From the NCBI GenBank assembly GCA_043738565.1, contig JAYUGA010000192.1, positions 1 through 29,941 on the forward strand: a DNA stretch of 29,941 bases. Direction: 5' to 3'. The notes beneath the pieces are model-generated. The model ran no database searches. It was not told where the DNA came from and saw only the letters and a list, made by a program, of their open reading frames with translations. Positions 16,556 to 25,587 of the stretch are shown here, in pieces (position 1 is the stretch's first letter; the number at the start of each line of letters is the position of its first letter). The translations under genes were made by a program, and so were the position numbers. The stretch comes from Stagnihabitans sp043738565 (GTDB taxonomy: Bacteria > Pseudomonadota > Alphaproteobacteria > Rhodobacterales > Rhodobacteraceae).

Positions 16556-17832
16556 CAGCGATCATGCCTCGCCAGCCAGCCTTCCAGCCGCGACCTGATG
16601 TCTTCGGCGATCGCTGCCTCCTCGATCTCGGCGATGGCTTCGGTCAGAAACGCCAGAACCAGCAGCGCCTGCGCCTGATTGACCGGCACCCCGCGCGACC
16701 GCAGATAGAACAGCGCGGTCTCGTCGATGGCACCCGAGGTCGAGCCGTGGCTGCATTTCACGTCGTCGGCATAGATCTCCAATTCCGGCTTGGCCAGAAA
16801 CTGACTGTCGCCATCCAGCAGCAACGCCTGGCTGATCTGATAGCCGTCGGTCTTTTGGGCCCCGTTCTTGACCAGGATTTTGCCCTGAAACACCCCGACC
16901 GCGCCGTTTTTCAACACTTTCTTGAAGACCTGTCGGCTTTCGCAGCGCAAGGCGTCGTGCGTTATGAATACCGTGTCGTCGTGGTGAAACCGGCCATCGC
17001 CGACCGCAGCCGCCGCGACATGGGCCACCGCATCGTCACCCTTGATGTCGATCACCGCCTCGTTCCGGGTCAAAGCGCCATTCGCGGTCAGGGTAAAGCT
17101 CTTGAAGATGGCATGGGCGGCAAGCCGGGCAAACAGATGGGTGATCTCATGCCGGTCATGGTCGCGCCCTTGTGCCCGGATGTGGTGGAACCGCGCTCCT
17201 TCGCACAGATCAACCTCCAGCACCGCATTGAAGCGCGCGGCGGCAGGACCGCTTTCCAAAAGCGTCAGTTCCGCGCCGGATTCAATGCGGATGCAATGGT
17301 GCAGCATCACATCGGAACCCTCTGATTTATGCACATAAATCAAGGCGATCGGCTTGGCGGCTCTGGCGGTAACCCGAATCAAAACGCCATCGCTGGCAAA
17401 GGCCGAATTCAGCACGGCGAACGGGCGGCTGACCGGAGTTTGCCCTGCCGTTTCCAACGCGCCATACAGCGCCTCCGCCCAGTGTCCCGGTCCGTTCACC
17501 GCTGCCAGACGCTCAATCTGCACCCCGGCGAGGTCAAGCGGGTCGGACGCGGCGGCATCGAAAACGCCATCGACGAACACCAGTTTCAGCCGGTCAATCT
17601 CGCCAAAAACCGGCGTCTCGTCGCTGGCGTCAAAGACTGCGGCCGTCCGTGCGGCGGCGTGGTTCAAGGCGGACGGGTCGGTATAGCGCCAGTATTCATC
17701 GCGTTTTGTCGGCAGCCCCATCACCGACAGCCGCGCCAAGGCATCTGCGCGGGCACTGGCCAAACCACGCGGCAGCACCTGCCCCGCGATCCGCGCCGCC
17801 AATTGGTCCAGCCGTGACTGCATCAAGCCCAT
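16555..17832 (-). CDS. sufD: Fe-S assembly scaffold protein SufD
   Basis: SufD partners SufB and the ATPase SufC in the SufBC2D scaffold that builds clusters. The 425-residue protein has the family's helical N-terminus (GLPTKRDEYWRYTDPSAL), the right-handed beta-helix core and the typical C-terminal signature GKILVKNGAQKTDGYQ, KPELEIYADDVKCSHGSTSGAIDETALFYLRSRGV. The conserved CSHG of the SufB/D family is present. I chose the ATG at 17832, sharing a base with the sufC stop (TGATG). Length agrees with the family (about 420-430). Confidence 0.95.
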   Translation of the reverse strand: MGLMQSRLDQLAARIAGQVLPRGLASARADALARLSVMGLPTKRDEYWRYTDPSALNHAAARTAAVFDASDETPVFGEIDRLKLVFVDGVFDAAASDPLDLAGVQIERLAAVNGPGHWAEALYGALETAGQTPVSRPFAVLNSAFASDGVLIRVTARAAKPIALIYVHKSEGSDVMLHHCIRIESGAELTLLESGPAAARFNAVLEVDLCEGARFHHIRAQGRDHDRHEITHLFARLAAHAIFKSFTLTANGALTRNEAVIDIKGDDAVAHVAAAAVGDGRFHHDDTVFITHDALRCESRQVFKKVLKNGAVGVFQGKILVKNGAQKTDGYQISQALLLDGDSQFLAKPELEIYADDVKCSHGSTSGAIDETALFYLRSRGVPVNQAQALLVLAFLTEAIAEIEEAAIAEDIRSRLEGWLARHDR

Positions 17833-18587
17833 CACCGCGCCTCCGACAACAGGTCGGCGTAACCGTTATGCTCGACCTCCAGCGCCAGTTCCGGTCCGCC
17901 TGTCTTGATGATGCGGCCAGCGGCCATGATATGCACGACATCGGGTGCGATATGGTCCAAGAGCCGCTGGTAATGGGTGATCACCAGAAACGCGCGGCCC
18001 GCGTCGCGCAGCGCGTTCACGCCGTCTGCAACCAGTTTCATCGCATCGACATCCAGCCCGGAATCGGTTTCGTCCAGGATGCACATCTTGGGTTCCAGCA
18101 CCGCCATTTGCAGGATTTCGTTGCGCTTTTTCTCGCCACCCGAAAACCCGACATTGACCGGACGCTTCAGCATCTCGGCGTCGATCTGCAAGCGTTTGGC
18201 CTTGTCGCGCACCAGTTTCAGAAAGTCGCCCGCCGAAACCTCGGCCTCGCCGCGCGCCTTGCGTTGCGCGTTCAGGGCGGTGCGCAGGAAGGTCATGTTG
18301 CCGACACCGGGAATTTCGACCGGATATTGAAACGCCAGAAACAGCCCCGCCGCCGCCCGCACTTCCGGCGCCATCGCCAGCAAATCGGCACCCTCCAGCG
18401 TCGCGCTGCCATCGGTCACGGCATAGCCTTCGCGGCCCGCCAGAACATAGCTGAGTGTCGACTTTCCCGACCCGTTCGGCCCCATGATCGCATGCACTTC
18501 GCCGGCACCGATCTTCAAATTGACCCCGTTCAGGATTTGCTTGTCCTCTGCTTCAAGTTTCACATGCAGGTTATTGATACGCAACAT
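17832..18587 (-). CDS. sufC: Fe-S assembly ATPase SufC
   Basis: SufC is the ABC-type ATPase of the SufBC2D complex. The 251-residue product has Walker A GPNGSGKST (residues 36-44), Q-loop FLAFQYPVEIPGV, the SufC-typical signature VGFSGGEKKRNEILQ and Walker B MCILDETDSGLDVDA. The ATG at 18587 gives MLRINNLHVKLEA and is preceded by AAAGGG at about 18595-18600. That Shine-Dalgarno and start lie inside the 3' end of the preceding 58-codon gene, so translation is probably coupled. The longer open frame upstream to 18731 is the antisense-free shadow of that small gene and is not used. Confidence 0.96.
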   Translation of the reverse strand: MLRINNLHVKLEAEDKQILNGVNLKIGAGEVHAIMGPNGSGKSTLSYVLAGREGYAVTDGSATLEGADLLAMAPEVRAAAGLFLAFQYPVEIPGVGNMTFLRTALNAQRKARGEAEVSAGDFLKLVRDKAKRLQIDAEMLKRPVNVGFSGGEKKRNEILQMAVLEPKMCILDETDSGLDVDAMKLVADGVNALRDAGRAFLVITHYQRLLDHIAPDVVHIMAAGRIIKTGGPELALEVEHNGYADLLSEAR

Positions 18588-18747
18588 CTTTAGGCCCTTT
18601 CGGCAGCACATAGGAATCGGGGGGCATAGGCCGCCCTGCGCCTGCGCAGAGGCTGGTGCGGCAGGATTTGGCGGGGAACGGGAAATCGGCCATCCGGCAT
18701 TCCAGCATGACCTCTGCGGCTGCATGGCCAACGGTAAAGTCAGCCAT
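18571..18747 (-). CDS. Small cysteine-containing protein (58 residues) overlapping the start of sufC
   Basis: An unrecognised gene, too short for routine ORF calling. The ATG at 18747 is preceded by a near-perfect Shine-Dalgarno AGGAGGT (about 18752-18758), the strongest in this operon, with four bases between. The product starts MADFTVGHAAAEVMLE and has cysteines at residues 17, 29 and 34, no membrane segment, and a proline-rich C-terminal part ending in PKGPKDVAYQ. It stops with TAA at 18571-18573, 17 bases into sufC, and begins 15 bases after the preceding gene's stop. Dense packing and the SD argue that it is translated. Cysteines could bind metal or accept sulfur, but that is speculation. 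Confidence 0.7.
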   Translation of the reverse strand: MADFTVGHAAAEVMLECRMADFPFPAKSCRTSLCAGAGRPMPPDSYVLPKGPKDVAYQ

Positions 18748-18762
18748 GCCGACCTCCTGCGG

Positions 18763-19305
18763 TCAGAGCGGCAAGCTGATGCCCCGCCACAGGATCGAAT
18801 ACGCCTGGGTGCGGGCGACGATCTGATTGACCCAGACCTTCGAGGTCAGGCTGGCGAAAAACTCCGGGTAGGCGCGGACTGCGTTGTGAAAGAACAACAA
18901 CCCGATGACCACGCCCGCGGCTTTCAGCGCGGCAAGCTGATTTGACCGCAGGCCCATCAGATAGCCAAGCACTGCGGCGATGGCAAAGCCGAGGACGACC
19001 TGCACCGCCATTTCGAGGTCCGGGTTGGCCTTGAGGTCGGGCAGACCCTGAATTTGATACCGTATGATCTGGCCGATCCCGTGCGATGCGGTTCCCAACG
19101 TCAGCGCCAGAACCAGCGAAACCGGATACAGCGCGTTGCCGAACAATGCCCTGATAGCGGAGTTCTTGACCTTCCGCGCCCGCAGCGGCACGTGATAGAC
19201 CTCGTCCATACCGACAAACAGCAGTTGTTTCGACGCCGCCACCCCGGATTCGATCCGCGCGATCCGCGCAGCGAATTCCCGATGGTTCTGCGAAATCGCC
19301 TGCAT
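18763..19305 (-). CDS. Unknown membrane protein in the SUF operon
   Basis: A 180-residue protein I do not recognise. The first ~50 residues are soluble and charged (QNHREFAARIARIESGVAASKQLLFVGMDEVYHV, RARKVKNSAIR), followed by hydrophobic segments at about residues 55-76 (FGNALYPVSLVLALTLGTAS), 100-118 (AVQVVLGFAIAAVLGYLMGL) and 124-146 (LAALKAAGVVIGLLFFHNAV). The C-terminus is again soluble (TSKVWVNQIVARTQAYSILW). It lies between sufB and the small gene, with about 100 bases after the sufB stop and no obvious Shine-Dalgarno at the ATG at 19305. The position in a SUF operon suggests a link to iron-sulfur or membrane stress, but nothing in the sequence states one. Confidence 0.7.
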   Translation of the reverse strand: MQAISQNHREFAARIARIESGVAASKQLLFVGMDEVYHVPLRARKVKNSAIRALFGNALYPVSLVLALTLGTASHGIGQIIRYQIQGLPDLKANPDLEMAVQVVLGFAIAAVLGYLMGLRSNQLAALKAAGVVIGLLFFHNAVRAYPEFFASLTSKVWVNQIVARTQAYSILWRGISLPL

Positions 19306-19406
19306 AGGGCCGGGTCCATGTATCCGTCTGTCCCCGGTAAGAGACAGCCGAACAATGGCTGAAATAGGGTTGAACTGGTGCCATATCGTGCAAGATCAGG
19401 CTCCCG

Positions 19407-20915
<1,509 letters not shown>

Positions 20916-20955
20916 CGCCGTAATCCTTCCGTTTCAGGGCCTTGCAGCCCGGTCT

Positions 20956-21996
20956 TCAAGCAACCCGCGCCCGAATGCGTTTGTATTCCCGGCCCCAGAC
21001 TTCGGCAAAGCGCAGCACGTCGCCTTCGGTCGTCAGCGGCCCCAGTGAGACGCGGATGGCCTGCCCCGCCAGCGCCTCGTCATAACCCATCGCCCGCAGC
21101 ACCCGGCTGGCCCGGACCTTGCCGCTGGAACAGGCCGACCCGGCCGAGATGGCAAACCCCGCCAGATCCAGCGCCATCACCTGCGTCTCGCCCTTCCAGC
21201 CCGGAGCGATCAGGCACAAAGTGTTCGGCAGACGCCGCACCCTATTCCCGACTGAAATAGTCTCGAATCCAATGGCCGACAATGCCTGATTTAGAGTATT
21301 TCTAAGTTCGGCAACCCGGTCCCAGATCCCGTCGGCCAGATCCCGCGCCGCCGCCTCTGCCGCAGCGCCGAAACCGGCAATGCCAATCAGGTTCTCCGTG
21401 CCCGGCCGCCGCCCCATTTCCTGGCCGCCGCCGCGCAACCGGGGCACAAAGTCCAGCCCGCGTTTCAGCACCAGCGCGCCGATCCCCTTTGGCCCGCCCA
21501 GCTTGTGCGCCGACACCAGCGCCATATCGACACCCAACCAGTTGAACGCGATCGGCAGCTTGCCAAACGCCTGCGTCAGGTCCGATACCGCCAAGCCGGC
21601 GGGCAATTCCTGCACCACCCCGGTTTCCGAATTGGCAAACTGCAACGCGGTCCGGGCGGGATCAGCGACCGTCACGATCCCGTCGCCCGACACCGGCAGA
21701 ACCGGATCGCACCAGGCTGACACCGCATCATGCTCCACCGCCGCACAGACCAGATTGCGCCCCGCACAAGCCAAAGCCGCTGCTTCCGTCGCGCCAGAGG
21801 TGAAGACGACATCCGCGCCATCTGCCCCCAACGCCGCCGCGACCTGCGCCCTTGCCCGTTCGATCAAGCCCTTGGCCAGCCGCCCTTCGGCATGGACCGA
21901 GGATGGATTGCCCTGCACCTCCATCGCCGCAAGCATCGCGGCCCGCGCCTCGGGGCGCAGCGGCGTGGTGGCGTTGTGGTCCAGATAGGTTCTCAT
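20956..21996 (-). CDS. Second cysteine desulfurase, IscS/NifS-type, following iscR
   Basis: A 346-residue PLP enzyme of the group I (NifS/IscS) type: YLDHNATTPLRPEA at the N-terminus, PSSVHAEGR, TSGATEA, AVEHDAV, the PLP lysine in VSAHKLGGPKG (K165), RGGGQEMGRRPGTEN, and the catalytic cysteine in ISAGSACSSGKVRASRVL (C289) with the long mobile-loop context. It is about 50 residues shorter than E. coli IscS, lacking part of the C-terminus used for contacts with IscU. In Rhodobacterales such a gene sits between iscR and sufB. The start overlaps the iscR stop by four bases (ATGA). Confidence 0.92.
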   Translation of the reverse strand: MRTYLDHNATTPLRPEARAAMLAAMEVQGNPSSVHAEGRLAKGLIERARAQVAAALGADGADVVFTSGATEAAALACAGRNLVCAAVEHDAVSAWCDPVLPVSGDGIVTVADPARTALQFANSETGVVQELPAGLAVSDLTQAFGKLPIAFNWLGVDMALVSAHKLGGPKGIGALVLKRGLDFVPRLRGGGQEMGRRPGTENLIGIAGFGAAAEAAARDLADGIWDRVAELRNTLNQALSAIGFETISVGNRVRRLPNTLCLIAPGWKGETQVMALDLAGFAISAGSACSSGKVRASRVLRAMGYDEALAGQAIRVSLGPLTTEGDVLRFAEVWGREYKRIRARVA

Positions 21997-22469
21997 TCCT
22001 CGTCCACCACCCGAAACAGCATCGGCACCGCCGGACAGGGCTGCATTTCGTTGCGGACCACGTCAGACAACCGGGTCTGGTGCAGGAACACATAGACATG
22101 CGCCGACAAGCCCTCCCACAGCCGGTTGGTCAGGCTTTGCGCCCGCGACCCCGACACGCCGCCCGACGCCCCTGCCCCGGTGTGCAGCGCATCGACGGTC
22201 TCCTCGACCGCCTCCATCACTTCGCTGATCCGTATCGCATCCGGGCTTTTGGCCAGACGATAGCCGCCGCCCGGCCCGCGCACCGCCTCGACCAGTCCCG
22301 CACGGCGCAGTTTGACGAACAACTGCTCCAGATAGGGCAGCGAGATATCCTGCCGTTTGGCCACCGCCGCCAGCGACATCAACTCATCGCCATGCCCCGG
22401 CACAGCCTCGGCCAGCGCCAGATCGGCCAGCGCCACCATCGCATATCGCCCTTTGGTCGAGAGTTTCAT
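21993..22469 (-). CDS. iscR: IscR-like Rrf2-family transcriptional regulator without the cysteine triad
   Basis: An Rrf2-family winged-helix regulator of Fe-S biogenesis, first gene of the SUF operon. The 158-residue product has the family's MKLSTKGRYAMVALADLAL start, a helix-turn-helix around residues 33-60 (SLAAVAKRQDISLPYLEQLFVKLRRAGLV) and the wing VRGPGGGYRLAKSP. E. coli IscR binds 2Fe-2S through three closely spaced cysteines near residues 92-104; here that loop (HTGAGASGGVSGSRAQS) has none, and the only cysteine is C145 near the C-terminus. R. sphaeroides IscR is likewise atypical and still reported to bind a cluster. I chose the ATG at 22469; an open frame upstream to 22520 adds unconserved residues. 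Confidence 0.93.
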   Translation of the reverse strand: MKLSTKGRYAMVALADLALAEAVPGHGDELMSLAAVAKRQDISLPYLEQLFVKLRRAGLVEAVRGPGGGYRLAKSPDAIRISEVMEAVEETVDALHTGAGASGGVSGSRAQSLTNRLWEGLSAHVYVFLHQTRLSDVVRNEMQPCPAVPMLFRVVDEE

Positions 22470-22550
22470 TGCCTGCCAGCCATTCCCATTGACGTGAAGC
22501 GCCCCGGCCATTACCTGCAAGCCGAACCGATGGGGGAGGCAGTCGCCGCC

Positions 22551-22567
22551 CTTGGAACGATTCTAAG
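22551..22567. promoter_or_regulatory. Candidate Irr (ICE-like) box over the iscR -10
   Basis: The minus strand reads CTTAGAA-TCG-TTCCAAG, a 7-3-7 inverted repeat with one mismatched pair, close to the iron control element TTTAGAA-N3-TTCTAAA bound by the iron regulator Irr in alphaproteobacteria. It covers the -10 of the iscR operon promoter (22560-22565), the position expected for repression. Assignment is by resemblance only. Confidence 0.5.
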
Positions 22568-22588
22568 TTATCCGAGCGAATTCGTCAA
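22560..22588 (-). promoter_or_regulatory. Promoter of the iscR-suf operon
   Basis: On the minus strand TTGACG (complement of 22583-22588), a 17-base spacer and TAGAAT (complement of 22560-22565) make the best sigma-70-like promoter in the window. Transcription would begin near 22553, leaving an untranslated leader of about 85 bases before the iscR ATG at 22469. Confidence 0.72.
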
Positions 22589-22616
22589 CAATCGCTCTTG
22601 GGAGCAGGCAGGAAAC

Positions 22617-23276
22617 ATGCCCGAAGTTATTTTCGCAGGCCCCGAAGGCCGTCTGGAAGGCCGCTATCATCCGCAAAAGGACCGTGACGCCCCGATTGCC
22701 ATCGTGCTGCATCCGCATCCGAACTACGGCGGCACCATGAACAACAAGGTTGTCTACAACCTGCATTACGCCTTCTACAACCTCGGCTTCACCGTCATGC
22801 GCTTCAACTTCCGGGGCGTCGGTCGCAGTCAGGGCGAATATGACATGGGCATTGGCGAACTCAGCGATGCCGCCAGCGCACTGGACTACCTGCAAAGCAT
22901 GAACCAGAACGCCAAGCATTGCTGGGTGGCCGGGTTCTCTTTCGGCGCCTGGATCGGCATGCAGCTTCTGATGCGGCGGCCAGAGATCACCGGTTTCATC
23001 TCGGTCTCGCCCCCGGCAAACCTCTATGATTTCAGCTTCCTCGCCCCCTGCCCCGCCTCTGGCCTGATCATCAACGGCACCGCTGACAAGGTCGCCCCGC
23101 CCAAGGACACCACCAATCTGGTGAACAAGCTGCACGAGCAGAAGGGCATCACCATCACCCACACCCAGATCGAAGGTGCCGACCACTTCTTCAAAGACGA
23201 AGAAGCGCATATGAAGCCGATGATCGACACGGTTTCGACCTATGTGAAACGCCGTCTGGGCGAGGTGACGCGCTAA
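22617..23276 (+). CDS. Alpha/beta hydrolase
   Basis: A 219-residue alpha/beta-hydrolase-fold protein with a full candidate catalytic triad: nucleophile S108 in VAGFSFGAWIG, D157 in NGTADKVAPP and H190 in EGADHFF. The oxyanion-hole region is LHPHPNYGGTMNNKVV, and MRFNFRGVGRSQGEYDMGIGE is typical of this subgroup of small bacterial hydrolases. No signal peptide, so cytoplasmic. Substrate unknown. I chose the ATG at 22617, with AGGAAAC just upstream; a longer open frame reaches back through the divergent promoter but has no family sequence. It diverges from iscR and its stop codon abuts the ATG of the next gene. Confidence 0.88.
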   Translation: MPEVIFAGPEGRLEGRYHPQKDRDAPIAIVLHPHPNYGGTMNNKVVYNLHYAFYNLGFTVMRFNFRGVGRSQGEYDMGIGELSDAASALDYLQSMNQNAKHCWVAGFSFGAWIGMQLLMRRPEITGFISVSPPANLYDFSFLAPCPASGLIINGTADKVAPPKDTTNLVNKLHEQKGITITHTQIEGADHFFKDEEAHMKPMIDTVSTYVKRRLGEVTR

Positions 23277-23540
23277 ATGGGTATCTTGCAGGATCTGACC
23301 GAAAAGCTGGCCACCGACACGGTGAAGGCGATGGACGAGTTTCAGGATGACCATCTGCATGACCGGATTGCCAAGGTGCTGCTGGACATGTCGCCCACCA
23401 CGCAAGAGGCCTATATGACCGCGATGCGCGCACTTTTGGCCGAACGCAAGGGCCGGGCCTATCTGGAAAGCACCATCAAGGCCAAGCGTGCCGGCAAAGC
23501 CGCCCCTGCCGCGCCCCGAGGTGGGGATACCGGGCATTGA
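23277..23540 (+). CDS. Small hypothetical protein downstream of the hydrolase
   Basis: An 87-residue, charged, soluble and mainly helical protein (GILQDLTEKLATDTVKAMDEFQDDHLHDRIAKVLLDMSPTTQEAYMTAMRALLAERKG), with a basic, alanine/proline-rich tail. I do not recognise the family. The ATG at 23277 directly follows the hydrolase stop (TAAATG) and its own stop overlaps the next gene's TTG (TTGA), so the three genes are co-translated. Codon use matches the neighbours. Confidence 0.75.
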   Translation: MGILQDLTEKLATDTVKAMDEFQDDHLHDRIAKVLLDMSPTTQEAYMTAMRALLAERKGRAYLESTIKAKRAGKAAPAAPRGGDTGH

Positions 23541-24136
23541 GCGACGAAGCCAAGAATTGGCGGCTTGAACAGCAATTCGCCTTCCTGAACGAGGCGGATC
23601 GCCTGAAATCCGTGCTGCGTGCCACCACGCTGGTCGATGGCTCCCGCCGCGAAAACTCGGGCGAGCATTCGTGGCATCTGGCGCTGTATGCTCTGGTTCT
23701 GGCCGACCAATCCGCGCCGGGCGTCAACATCGACCGGGTGATCCGCATGCTGATCCTGCACGATCTGGTCGAAATCGACGTGGGCGACGTGCCGATTCAT
23801 TCAGCCGGGGGCTTGGCGCATGCCAGCGCTGAAACCCAAGCCGCCGAAGCCCGCGCCGCCGAACGGATCTTCGGGCTATTGCCGGACGACCTGCGCCTGG
23901 GGTTGCGGGCACTGTGGGACGAGTTCGAAGCCGCCGAAACCCCCGACGCCATCTTCGCCAAATCGCTGGACCGGGTGCAGCCGCTGATGGCGAACCTGAA
24001 AAGCGGTGGCGGGACGTGGACGGAATACCACGTCAGCGCAGAACAACTCGACGCCCGGGTCGGCGTGAAGATCGCCAGAGGCGCGCCGAAGTTATGGGAC
24101 TGGGCGCGGCTGCAAACCCGGTCGTTTTTCGCTTGA
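23537..24136 (+). CDS. HD-domain hydrolase, YfbR/HDDC2-like 5'-deoxynucleotidase
   Basis: A 199-residue HD-superfamily phosphohydrolase. The metal ligands are visible: H44 in NSGEHSWHLAL, H75-D76 in LILHDLVEIDVGD and D145 in KSLDRVQPL. The arrangement and the RENSGEHSWH and EIDVGDVP segments match the HDDC2/YfbR group, which removes phosphate from nucleoside 5'-monophosphates, with preference for deoxynucleotides in the characterised enzymes. The start is a TTG at 23537 overlapping the upstream stop by four bases; no ATG is suitable before the conserved region. It closes the three-gene operon and is followed by 103 bases before icd. Confidence 0.85.
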   Translation: MSDEAKNWRLEQQFAFLNEADRLKSVLRATTLVDGSRRENSGEHSWHLALYALVLADQSAPGVNIDRVIRMLILHDLVEIDVGDVPIHSAGGLAHASAETQAAEARAAERIFGLLPDDLRLGLRALWDEFEAAETPDAIFAKSLDRVQPLMANLKSGGGTWTEYHVSAEQLDARVGVKIARGAPKLWDWARLQTRSFFA

Positions 24137-24239
24137 TTTCAGTCAGCTGAGCCTCTCGGTATCCCATCGCATACACTTTCCATGCCCGCCGTTTTCGCCT
24201 ATGCAGCCTTGACCGAATCCCCATCCGAAAGGGCCGCAG

Positions 24240-25454
24240 ATGACCAAGATCAAGGTAGCCAACCCCGTTGTCGAACTCGATGGCGACGAGATGACGCGGA
24301 TCATCTGGGATTTCATCAAGCAAAAGCTGATCCTGCCCTATCTCGACCTTGATCTGAAATACTACGATCTCAGCATCGAAAGCCGCGATGCGACCAATGA
24401 CCAGATCACGGTGGACAGCGCCGAGGCGATCAAGAAATACGGTGTCGGCGTCAAATGCGCGACGATCACGCCGGATGAGCAACGGGTCGAGGAATTTGGC
24501 CTGAAACAGATGTGGAAGTCGCCCAACGGCACGATCCGCAACATTCTGGGCGGGGTGATCTTCCGCCAGCCGATCATCTGCAAGAACGTGCCGCGTCTGG
24601 TGCCGGGCTGGACCAAGCCGATCGTCGTCGGCCGCCACGCCTTTGGCGACCAGTACCGCGCCACCGATTTCCGCTTCCCGGGCTCGGGCAAGTTGTCCAT
24701 GAAATTCGTCGGCGACGATGGCACCACGATCGAGCGCGATGTCTATACCGCGCCATCCTCGGGCGTTTTCATGGGCATGTATAACCTGGACGACAGCATC
24801 GCGGATTTCGCCCGCGCCTCGCTCAACTATGGTTTGAACCTCGGCTGGCCGGTCTACCTCAGCACCAAGAACACCATCCTGAAAGCCTATGACGGCCGTT
24901 TCAAAGACCTGTTCCAGCAGATTTTCGACGCTGAATTCGCCGATGCGTTCCAGAAAAAGGGCATCACCTACGAACACCGCCTGATCGACGACATGGTGGC
25001 CTCGGCGATGAAATGGTCGGGCGGTTATGTCTGGGCTTGCAAGAATTACGACGGCGATGTGCAATCCGACACCGTGGCGCAGGGTTTTGGCTCGCTGGGC
25101 CTGATGACGAGCGTGCTGATGACGCCCGATGGCAAGACGGTCGAGGCAGAGGCTGCGCACGGCACGGTGACGCGGCACTTCCGCGAGCATCAGAAGGGCA
25201 AGGCGACCTCGACCAATTCCATCGCCTCGATCTACGCCTGGACCGGCGGTCTGAAGCACCGCGCCAAGCTGGATGGCAATGACCCACTGATGCGGTTTGC
25301 CACCACGCTGGAAAAGGTCACGGTGGACGCGGTTGAAGACGGCTGGATGACCAAGGATCTGGCGCTCTTGGTCGGGCCGGATCAGAAATGGCTGACCACC
25401 ATCGGCTATCTGGAAAAGGTCGATGAATATCTGAACAAGGCGCTGGCGGGCTGA
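24240..25454 (+). CDS. icd: NADP-dependent isocitrate dehydrogenase
   Basis: Isocitrate dehydrogenase oxidises isocitrate to 2-oxoglutarate with NADP in the TCA cycle. The 404-residue protein is of the eukaryotic-like homodimeric type, as in many alphaproteobacteria: VVELDGDEMTRIIWDFIKQKLI, KSPNGTIRNILGGVIFRQPI, VPGWTKPIVVGRHAFGDQYRATDF, the YDGRFKDLFQ loop, LIDDMVASAMKWSGGYVWACKNYDGDVQSD with the catalytic aspartates, and EAAHGTVTRHFREHQKG for NADP binding. Length is standard. AAAGGG lies nine bases before the ATG at 24240. It appears to stand alone. In the 103 bases upstream I see a TACACT -10-like sequence at 24172-24177 but no convincing -35. Confidence 0.97.
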   Translation: MTKIKVANPVVELDGDEMTRIIWDFIKQKLILPYLDLDLKYYDLSIESRDATNDQITVDSAEAIKKYGVGVKCATITPDEQRVEEFGLKQMWKSPNGTIRNILGGVIFRQPIICKNVPRLVPGWTKPIVVGRHAFGDQYRATDFRFPGSGKLSMKFVGDDGTTIERDVYTAPSSGVFMGMYNLDDSIADFARASLNYGLNLGWPVYLSTKNTILKAYDGRFKDLFQQIFDAEFADAFQKKGITYEHRLIDDMVASAMKWSGGYVWACKNYDGDVQSDTVAQGFGSLGLMTSVLMTPDGKTVEAEAAHGTVTRHFREHQKGKATSTNSIASIYAWTGGLKHRAKLDGNDPLMRFATTLEKVTVDAVEDGWMTKDLALLVGPDQKWLTTIGYLEKVDEYLNKALAG

Positions 25455-25587
25455 TGCCGTCGGCGCCCGGTCAAGGGGCGAAACCCGTCCTCCCCTGATT
25501 TTGGCTGGCACCCCGGCGTTCTGTGATTGACCACGCCTCCCGCCGCATGCAGGTTCGGCTGCGGGCAAACCGGGGTATGGGCGGCTT

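Noticed and set aside
22489..22516. TTGACG followed by TACCTG as a plus-strand promoter for the alpha/beta hydrolase
   Set aside because: The -10 is poor and 100 bases of leader would follow; no support beyond the -35 match.
25455..25587. Possible terminator after icd (AGGGG...CCCCT)
   Set aside because: Only a five-pair stem with a long loop and no T-run beyond a short GATTTT; too weak to call.
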